Source: CAYYWP01 sp050176585 (GTDB taxonomy: Bacteria > Desulfobacterota > Binatia > HRBIN30 > CADEER01). From it: a stretch of 60,397 nt of DNA. The stretch spans positions 1-60,397 of the forward strand of contig JBFXHX010000026.1 in the NCBI GenBank assembly GCA_050176585.1, given 5' to 3'. The number at the start of each line of letters is the position of its first letter. The stretch's first letter is position 1. The notes beneath the pieces are model-generated. The model saw only the letters and a list, made by a program, of their open reading frames with translations, ran no database searches and was not told the origin of the DNA. Shown piece after piece: positions 55,089-60,397 of this stretch. The translations under genes were made by a program, and so were the position numbers.

Positions 55089-55714
55089 GCGCGCACCCTC
55101 TCCTCGGAGGTCGATTGCGATTGCCGATCGTCGGTCATCGCGTCCACATCGATGCAGCCCAGCATCGCGTCGGGGCACGCGATCCATGGATCGCCGTCAT
55201 AGAGTCCCACGTCGGACACCGCGAGCAGCGCGTCGGCGGGTGTTTCGTACGAACCGAGCTCCGCGAGCGAGAGCTCCGCGATCGGCATCGATGCTGGCGA
55301 TTCCGCGGCGACGGGCTGCCTCGCATCAGGCACGGAGGTTAGCCATAGGGTCACGGCCGCCGTGGCGGGCACGGCGACGGCCGCCGCGAGGTACCGGAAG
55401 CGGCGGCGGTGTGCGACGGGTTGCGGGCTCCGGCGCGCCGCCCGCACCGCGCGGTGCGGGCGCGCCCCGCCCGCGGCGCCGGGAGCGTCAGCGAGAATGC
55501 GATCCGCGAGCCCCGGAGTTAGCGCTCCCACTCTGTCGAGCGCCAGCACGGCGTCGAGCCGCGCGGCCGCATCGCGCAGTGCCTGCGCGCCGGTATCCAC
55601 GGCGAGCAGCGCTAGCGCTGCTTCGCGCTCTTCGGACGGCCAGCGCGCCGGATCCGCGCCGTAGGCGGCTAGCAACACTTCCAGCCGTTCGCGAGTGATC
55701 CGACCAACCGTCAT
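55085..55714 (-). CDS. single-pass anti-sigma-factor-like protein
   Basis: A 209-residue protein with a helical N-terminal cytoplasmic domain (ERLEVLLAAYGADPARWPSE), one TM helix near residues 113-132 (YLAAAVAVPATAAVTLWL), and a periplasmic tail ending in DPWIACPDAMLGCIDVD with two cysteines. Overlap with the sigma gene on one side (ATGA) and a Spy-like gene on the other makes it the likely membrane anti-sigma factor. No ZAS zinc motif is seen. Confidence 0.7.
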   Translation of the reverse strand: MTVGRITRERLEVLLAAYGADPARWPSEEREAALALLAVDTGAQALRDAAARLDAVLALDRVGALTPGLADRILADAPGAAGGARPHRAVRAARRSPQPVAHRRRFRYLAAAVAVPATAAVTLWLTSVPDARQPVAAESPASMPIAELSLAELGSYETPADALLAVSDVGLYDGDPWIACPDAMLGCIDVDAMTDDRQSQSTSEERVRA

Positions 55715-56358
55715 GTTGCGATTCCCAGAAGCTCCGCAGCACGCGAGCGCAGGCGGTCGCGGAGCGTGCGCCGCGCGCGCGACAACAGCGACTCCAGCGC
55801 TTCGACGGTCACATTCATGATCTCCGCCGCCTCGCTGTTCGACATGCCCTGATAGTGGCAAAGCGCGATGGCCGTGCGTTGGCTTTCGGGTAAGCGCATG
55901 ATTTCCGCGCGTACATGGCGGGATAAATCGCGCCCTTCCATGTGATCGGCGAGGTCCGCTCCTGGATCGGCGCTTTCGCCCGCGTCGTCCGCAGCCACCT
56001 CACGCCGCCGCGCGCGGCGATCGTAGCAGAGATTGAGCGCGACGCGGTGCAACCACGTGCTGAGCCGCGCCTCGTTCGGCCGCCAGCGGCCGGCGTGCGC
56101 CCACAAGCGCACAAACGTCTCCTGTGCGACGTCCTCCGCTTCGGCGGCATCTCCCAAGATGCGAGCGGCGAGCTGCACGACGGGATGTAAATGGCGGTCG
56201 ACCAGCTGGCGACAGGCGGCATCCGCATGCCCGGCGGCGACTCGCCCCATGAGCACATCATCCGTTTCCTCCTCGCCGACTGCCGCCGAGCCGGGCCGAC
56301 CGGCGCGCGCGCGGACCGCGCCCGCGCGCGCGCCGGTCGGGCCCCGAAGCAACCCCAT
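55711..56358 (-). CDS. ECF RNA polymerase sigma factor
   Basis: About 215 residues. Region 2 has AEAEDVAQETFVRLWAHAGR and TWLHRVALNLCYDRRARRR (-10 recognition). Region 4 has LPESQRTAIALCHYQGMSNS then EAAEIMNVTVEALESLLSRARR (-35 helix-turn-helix). The start is uncertain: ATG 56358 is given, ATG 56394 and later in-frame GTG/ATG near VLMGRV after a GAGGAGG stretch are alternatives. It heads an overlapping operon with an anti-sigma-like protein and a Spy-like protein. Confidence 0.88.
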   Translation of the reverse strand: MGLLRGPTGARAGAVRARAGRPGSAAVGEEETDDVLMGRVAAGHADAACRQLVDRHLHPVVQLAARILGDAAEAEDVAQETFVRLWAHAGRWRPNEARLSTWLHRVALNLCYDRRARRREVAADDAGESADPGADLADHMEGRDLSRHVRAEIMRLPESQRTAIALCHYQGMSNSEAAEIMNVTVEALESLLSRARRTLRDRLRSRAAELLGIAT

Positions 56359-56409
56359 GACAGGGAACGCTACCGGAGCGGCGCGATCAGGCAACCCGGC
56401 GCCCCGGTG

Positions 56410-56709
56410 TCACTGCGGTGAGCCGCCGCGTCGCCAATGAGCGTTGTTCAGCTCTTCAGTAGTCACCTGGCCGTTACCATCCGCGTCCAGCTTGGCAAAC
56501 AGGCGCTGCTCGCGTTGCGCGGCCATGGTCTGGTGGAATACCGCGAACTCGTTGGCATCGAGCGCGCCATCGCCGTTCGTGTCGGCTTGCGCCAGGGCGG
56601 CCGCGCGCGCGGCCTCCTTGTCGGCGCGCTTCGCGCCGTCGCACGCGAAGACCGGCACAGCGCCAAAAGCCAGAATGGTCGCGATCGCCGCAGACGTGAG
56701 TTTGGTCAT
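56410..56709 (-). CDS. exported EF-hand calcium-binding protein
   Basis: A 99-residue protein. Signal peptide MTKLTSAAIATILAFGAVPVFA; the mature part has two EF-hand loops, DTNGDGALDANE and DADGNGQVTTEE, with all expected acidic ligands, so it should bind two Ca2+ ions in the periplasm. AAAGGAG precedes the ATG. It lies 51 bases before the sigma-factor gene on the same strand and may be co-transcribed with it. Confidence 0.85.
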   Translation of the reverse strand: MTKLTSAAIATILAFGAVPVFACDGAKRADKEAARAAALAQADTNGDGALDANEFAVFHQTMAAQREQRLFAKLDADGNGQVTTEELNNAHWRRGGSPQ

Positions 56710-56990
56710 TGCGTTGTCTCCTTTCGAGTTATGCGGTTGGGGAGCACGCTCCCGCCGTTAGCCCTTACACGGCGCGCGGCGCGATTTTCCGTCGGTCGAG
56801 CGCTGAGACCCCAAATCTCTACCGGCATGCTCTCGCGAAGCGCTGTCCTCCGGCGGAACAGGGACGCGCGGGCGCTGCGCCGTGCGACTGTCGCCGTATA
56901 AAGGGCGAGCGCAACTGTCCGGCAGATTCCGAAAGTTGCGCCAACGCGCGCCATCGCGAGATGCGCTGCGCGGGACTCGACTGAGCGGAA

Positions 56991-57746
56991 CTATTGGGTT
57001 GGGGCCTTGAGCTCCGTGCAAGCGGACGCCGCCTCGCGCTGCAACCAGCGCGCGCCCCGCTTGTCGATCGTCAACACGTCGATCGGCCTGCCGACGGACG
57101 CGGGGGTGGCGCTCGCCTGCGCATCGATCAGCCGATTGATCAAACCGAGTGGCGGCTCGATCGCCAAGAGCATCGGCTCCGCCCGCAACAGCTCGGCGGC
57201 GCGTTCGGTATCGCCCATCATGAACACGTTCATCTGCTGCTGGGCGTCACAGTTCCCTGGACACGTGTGCGAGCTGATTCGCAATGCCCCGTCGTCGGCG
57301 ACGAACACGTCTCGGCGCGCGAAGGCGGGTTCGCCCTGCACCATGGCGAAGAAGAGTGCGCTGATCAGCGGACCCCCCGCCTGGCCCTGGTGCGCCGGCT
57401 GCGCAACGCGCTGTTTGAGCCGGCTGGTCGCACCGGAGAAGCTGGCTTTGATGCCGGTCGCGAACTGATCGGCCATTTCAGACGGGTTGGCGCCGTCCGC
57501 GCAGGCGCGAGACAGCGCGTCGAGGACGTTCGCGTCGTTTTCCAGCGACCCCGCCAACGCGGCGAACCCGCTGCCGCAGCCGCGAATCTTGCAAGCGGCA
57601 CTCGCACCCCCGGGTGCGCTCGCGCCGCGCCCATCCGCGCCGACGGTGATTGCGCTCTTGGTGCGCACCCCGACTACTGTGGTCGCCCCGGCTGGCCCGA
57701 GCCAGCACAGCACGGCGAGCAGAATCAGTACCGTGCCGAGCCGCAT
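56991..57746 (-). CDS. predicted secreted proteasome/HslV-like Ntn-hydrolase
   Basis: A 251-residue protein. A signal peptide (residues 1-21) ends AGA, and cleavage would leave TTVVGVRTKSAITVGADGRG at the N-terminus. That matches HslV/proteasome beta subunits: catalytic Thr at mature position 1, Asp at 17 (ADG), a Lys at 32 (CKIRG; 33 in the family), then GFAALAGSLENDANVLDAL like the HslV segment with GFAG..DA..L. Mature length (~230) is larger than HslV (~175). Six cysteines in the mature part suit an oxidising compartment. GGAG lies 5 bases before the ATG. Catalysis and partners are inferred. No HslU-like ATPase is nearby, as expected outside the cytoplasm. Confidence 0.65.
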   Translation of the reverse strand: MRLGTVLILLAVLCWLGPAGATTVVGVRTKSAITVGADGRGASAPGGASAACKIRGCGSGFAALAGSLENDANVLDALSRACADGANPSEMADQFATGIKASFSGATSRLKQRVAQPAHQGQAGGPLISALFFAMVQGEPAFARRDVFVADDGALRISSHTCPGNCDAQQQMNVFMMGDTERAAELLRAEPMLLAIEPPLGLINRLIDAQASATPASVGRPIDVLTIDKRGARWLQREAASACTELKAPTQ

Positions 57747-58047
57747 CCGAGCTCCAGGACCAGACCTGCGAACACCTGCCGAATGGTCATGCCGCTTCTC
57801 CTCCGCGATGCACGGAGATCGGTACGCACGCTACTGTGACCAGTGCGCGCGCGCCGCTGCGACAAGTCATCGCAAACGGTTCCTTGCCCACCATGCCACG
57901 CATCCCTGCAATGCGCACTCTCCGAAATCAATCGGCCGTCGTTGGCAGGTCGCGGACACCGCCGATCGCGACCCGCCGATCCGACGAGCTCGCGACAAGC
58001 GCGCATCATACTGTGGCCCGGAGGCGCCAATGCCGAACGGCCGGAAG

Positions 58048-58066
58048 TTACAAGGCGGCCTTGTAA
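58048..58066. promoter_or_regulatory. perfect 19-base palindromic operator-like element
   Basis: TTACAAGG (58048-58055), CGG, CCTTGTAA (58059-58066): 8-bp arms with a 3-base centre. Size and symmetry suit a dimeric repressor or MerR-like activator. It lies ~215 bases before the hemerythrin-like gene. Confidence 0.45.
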
Positions 58067-58190
58067 GCTGGGCCGCCCGGCCTGGTAAGAGCAAGGCAGG
58101 GCCATTCCCATCAGCCCGCTCGCCAGTGGCACCGGTTTCGCACTGGGGCACTCGCACACGCCGTGTCGCCGTGGCTCGTCAACGCGTGAC

Positions 58191-58223
58191 GCGCGGGGAA
58201 TTCGCCCGCGCGGGGAATTCGCC
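58191..58223. repeat. 17-base tandem repeat upstream of hemerythrin-like gene
   Basis: GCGCGGGGAATTCGCCC (58191-58207) is followed immediately by a second copy lacking the last base (58208-58223). The 17-base phasing and location 58 bases before the ATG make it a candidate pair of regulator sites or a leader duplication. Confidence 0.7.
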
Positions 58224-58280
58224 ATGCGTCGCGTCAGGCGTCTGCCCAGCACTCCCGGCATACGACAGGAGAACAAACCC

Positions 58281-58766
58281 ATGAAAGCGACAGATATACT
58301 GCGCGAGCAGCATCGAACCGTAGAGCGGCTGTTGGACAAGATACACGCGGATTCGGAGGCCGTTCACCGCCGCTTGCTGCTGGACGAGACCTCGAAGCAT
58401 CTCCGCATTCACATGTTGCTGGAGGAGCGTATCTTCTATCCGGCGGTGCGCGAGGCAATCCGGCCGGAGGCGAGCACGGGGATCGTGCCCACCGCATACG
58501 AAGAACACGAAGCGGTGAAGATGGTGTTGGACAGCCTGGCTGACGTGGATCCGTTCGACCAGCAGTTCATGGCCAAAGTCCACGTCATCAAGCAGCTGCT
58601 CCACCACCACGTGCGCGAGGAGGAGAGCGTAATGTTCCCGATCGCGGAGAAGCTCGGCCCCGAACGCCTCGAAGACCTCGGCCGACACATGGAGGCGCAT
58701 TTCAGCGCTCGCGCCGAAGAGGTCTACGACCCGGACACGTATGGTCTGGGCGACATCGATCGCTAA
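58281..58766 (+). CDS. hemerythrin HHE-domain protein
   Basis: A 161-residue four-helix protein. Ligand segments: LREQHRTVERLLDKI, LRIHMLLEERIFYPA, AYEEHEAVKMVLDSL and LLHHHVREEESVMFPIAE, matching the H..H(E)..HxxxD pattern of HHE proteins. CAGGAG lies before the ATG at 58281. It is a paralogue of the HHE protein at 45040, with different flanking genes. Probable di-iron protein for O2/NO/oxidative stress. Confidence 0.82.
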   Translation: MKATDILREQHRTVERLLDKIHADSEAVHRRLLLDETSKHLRIHMLLEERIFYPAVREAIRPEASTGIVPTAYEEHEAVKMVLDSLADVDPFDQQFMAKVHVIKQLLHHHVREEESVMFPIAEKLGPERLEDLGRHMEAHFSARAEEVYDPDTYGLGDIDR

Positions 58767-58822
58767 GGCTGACGGCGGCGGCCGTGGCATGTGTAGCCGC
58801 GGTACGCGCAAGGAGCTCTCCG

Positions 58823-58975
58823 ATGACGAAGAAGCGCACAACCGGAACCAAGAGCCGCGCCACCGCACGACGACGGACCGGAACAGCTGGCATCAGCAAC
58901 CGGCCGCCGGACGACGAGCGGACCGAGCAGGAAGAGGTACCTGAACGCGGGCAGGCGCGGCGCACGCGGCATTGA
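58823..58975 (+). CDS. small basic-acidic protein (50 aa)
   Basis: AAGGAG lies 8 bases before the ATG. The product starts MTKKRTTGTKSRATARRR (strongly basic) and continues with an acidic middle (PPDDERTEQEEVPE), ending in a basic tail. Low complexity suggests an unstructured nucleic-acid-binding or stress protein. No family recognised. It follows the hemerythrin-like gene by 56 bases and may share its transcript. Confidence 0.5.
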   Translation: MTKKRTTGTKSRATARRRTGTAGISNRPPDDERTEQEEVPERGQARRTRH

Positions 58976-59047
58976 GCACCCGGCTTACTCCACTGGCGCC
59001 GAGCTCGCGCGTCGCGTGGGCCAACGCAATACACGGAGCAGATCGCA

Positions 59048-59194
59048 ATGACGGGACCGCAGAAGAAGACGTTGATGGATGGGTTGCTCGAGGAATTGAT
59101 CATTGCGGAAATGTTGTCGGCGGGCAGGCGGAAGCCCACGATGAAAAAGAAACGGCGCGGATACACGCACCACGGTCGGCGCGAGGGGCGCTAG
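59048..59194 (+). CDS. small basic hypothetical protein (48 aa)
   Basis: The ORF starts MTGPQKKTLMDGLLEELI, a short amphipathic helix, followed by a very basic tail (KPTMKKKRRGYTHHGRREGR). GGAG lies upstream of the ATG at somewhat long spacing. It resembles its 50-residue neighbour in basic character only. No family recognised. Confidence 0.45.
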   Translation: MTGPQKKTLMDGLLEELIIAEMLSAGRRKPTMKKKRRGYTHHGRREGR

Positions 59195-59383
59195 CTTCCC
59201 GTTCCCGAGCCAGCGGCGCGCCGCCGCTGGCTCGTCCGCGCCGTAAGCTCTGCTATCAGCAAGGAACGGCCGGTGTTGGAGCTGGTGGCAAGATCTGCCC
59301 ACCGCGGAGACAGGTGCCGCCTGCGAACGCACGTCCGGTAACGTTTGTGCCGCCGGGCCTCGCAATTGCTCCTGCGCGGTTGG

Positions 59384-60094
59384 ATGGACTTATCGGCCCG
59401 CACCGCGCTCATAAGCAGACGGCGCCCCGCGCAGGCGCCGCGCAGCCTCGGCGGCTTGCTGCGCGATAACGGCCTCTCGCTCGTACTAGGCGTCGCCTTC
59501 GCCGTGCTTTTAGCCGCACAGAGCATCGCCGGGCATCTCTCACTGAACGAGGAACGCGCGGAACACCGGCAACCGGCGCTCTCGTATGCCGAGTATCTCA
59601 CGAGCAGCCATTTTGCCGAGGCGACCTTCGAGAACTGGGAATCCGAATTCCTGCAAATGGCCGCTTACGTTCTGCTCACCGTATTTTTGATTCAGCGCGG
59701 TTCGGCCGAATCCAACGATCCAACGGGTGCATCGGAACGCCCGTCGTCACCGCGAGGCGCGGTGCCGTGGCCGGTGCGGAGAGGCGGATGGATTGCCCGC
59801 ATCTACGCGCATTCGCTGAGTCTGGCTTTCGCGGCGCTGTTCGCGATGTCGTTCGCGCTGCACGCGTTCTCGGGTACGGCGCTGCACAATGAGGAGCAGC
59901 GTCAACACCAGATGCCGGGCGTCGGCGTGCTCGAGTACGTGTGCTCTGCGCAGTTCTGGTTCGAGTCGTGCCAGAACTGGCAAAGTGAGTTTCTCGCGAT
60001 CCTCTGCATGGTCGTGTTCTCGATCTACTTGCGCGAGAAGGGCTCACCGGAGTCGAAAGACGTGGACGCGCCGCATGCCCAGACCGGCTCTTAA
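59384..60094 (+). CDS. internally duplicated four-helix membrane protein (DUF6766-like)
   Basis: A 236-residue protein made of two similar ~85-residue halves. Each has a TM, then a loop with NEE..H and EY, a conserved N-W-x-SEFL (NWESEFLQM; NWQSEFLAI), a second TM and a GS-x-ES end (RGSAESND; KGSPESKD). The NW-SEFL and GSxESK blocks match what I recall of the DUF6766 family. Function unknown. A TTG at 59345 is an in-frame alternative start. It converges with the last gene, leaving 3 bases. Confidence 0.7.
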   Translation: MDLSARTALISRRRPAQAPRSLGGLLRDNGLSLVLGVAFAVLLAAQSIAGHLSLNEERAEHRQPALSYAEYLTSSHFAEATFENWESEFLQMAAYVLLTVFLIQRGSAESNDPTGASERPSSPRGAVPWPVRRGGWIARIYAHSLSLAFAALFAMSFALHAFSGTALHNEEQRQHQMPGVGVLEYVCSAQFWFESCQNWQSEFLAILCMVVFSIYLREKGSPESKDVDAPHAQTGS

Positions 60095-60097
60095 CGC

Positions 60098-60397
60098 TTA
60101 ACGCGCGGCGCTGGACTCCGGGCGCGCACGCCACAGCGCGATGAGCCACCAGCTGATCAAGCCGACCTCCAGCGCTGCATCGAGCAGATAGACCGGCGGG
60201 ATGCGGCCGAGCGAGGCGTACACGACATCGATGACCATCAGGCCGGCGGCGCTGCCGATCGCGAGCAGCGCGATCGGCAGCGCCGCGAGCGTGTGCGTTC
60301 GAATGGCGGCGAGCAAGGTCAGACCGATCACGGCCACCAGAATGCCGACGGTCTCCACGAGCCAGTAATCGACTTTCGGCCCCGTAACCGCCTCGAA
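60098..60397 (-). CDS. small polytopic membrane protein, 5' end beyond window
   Basis: The frame is open to the window edge, so the start is outside. The visible 99 residues begin FEAVTGPKVDYWLVETVGIL and contain three to four hydrophobic helices (LVAVIGLTLLAAI, LPIALLAIGSAAGLMVIDVV, AALEVGLISWWLIALW). A TGPKxDxWLV motif before the first helix is shared by small uncharacterised membrane proteins in other bacteria, from memory. Function unknown. Confidence 0.6.
   Translation of the reverse strand, partial: FEAVTGPKVDYWLVETVGILVAVIGLTLLAAIRTHTLAALPIALLAIGSAAGLMVIDVVYASLGRIPPVYLLDAALEVGLISWWLIALWRARPESSAAR

Larger units (their letters stand above)
57747..58280. other. 534-base intergenic region
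   Basis: No gene could be supported here. It separates the divergent secreted Ntn-hydrolase-like and hemerythrin-like genes and contains the 19-base palindrome and the 17-base tandem repeat listed separately, both placed to regulate the hemerythrin-like gene. Confidence 0.5.

Overview
The window is 60.4 kb of very GC-rich DNA with dense, often 4-base-overlapping genes. The gene families fit an aerobic proteobacterium, most likely gamma- or betaproteobacterial: a Rrf2-regulated SUF operon with sufU and sufT, OxyR/KatA, an A-type caa3 oxidase, a CheB-CheR-PAS regulator and an ECF sigma factor. The taxonomy is inference, since no rRNA or tRNA gene was recognised. A run of exactly 100 N at 54183-54282 shows that this is a scaffold joined across a gap.

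Layout. 1-5.2 kb holds an alpha/beta hydrolase, an isolated nuoL-nuoM pair (complex I antiporter-like subunits without nuoK or nuoN beside them), and a decayed small membrane gene. 5.4-9.8 kb is a four-gene overlapping run of polytopic membrane proteins: two GT39-like glycosyltransferases, a small anchored protein and an HTTM/DoxX-like protein. 9.8-17.0 kb (minus strand) is a respiratory operon encoding caa3 cytochrome oxidase subunits II, I and III, a membrane protein, a dihaem cytochrome c lipoprotein, a Rieske protein and a cytochrome b with a fused C-terminal cytochrome c. Together these could form a complete quinol:cytochrome c:O2 chain. Upstream on the same strand lie gnd, rpiA and a polyphosphate-glucokinase-like ROK kinase (pentose phosphate metabolism).

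19.8-27.2 kb carries fdhD, then a Rrf2 regulator and sufB-C-D-S-U-T with an IscR type-1-like operator at the promoter. 27.3-32.0 kb (minus strand) is a YhaO/YhaN-like (SbcD/SbcC-like) pair plus a HEPN-like small protein. The nuclease subunit has lost most metal-ligand residues. 32.3-39.0 kb has a PhoD-type phosphatase, a GT4 glycosyltransferase, a glycogen-debranching amylo-1,6-glucosidase and a HAD phosphatase fused to a HerA-like ATPase. 39.0-41.6 kb is the divergent katA/oxyR pair.

41.7-60.4 kb is a regulatory and stress region. It contains two hybrid histidine kinases, a CheB-CheR-PAS gene split by a single-base frameshift, two hemerythrin-like proteins, several very small genes, and a GNAT/acyl-CoA-synthetase-type protein next to a phosphoketolase pseudogene. 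It also has an ECF sigma/anti-sigma/Spy-like operon, an EF-hand protein, a predicted secreted proteasome/HslV-like Ntn-hydrolase, an internally duplicated membrane protein and a membrane protein cut by the window end.

The three best candidates for undescribed biology are the secreted proteasome-like protein whose predicted signal-peptidase cleavage exposes Thr1 (56991-57746), the YhaO/YhaN/HEPN operon with a nuclease subunit that looks catalytically dead (27311-32019), and the HAD-HerA fusion in the glycogen/glycosyltransferase cluster (37312-39021).
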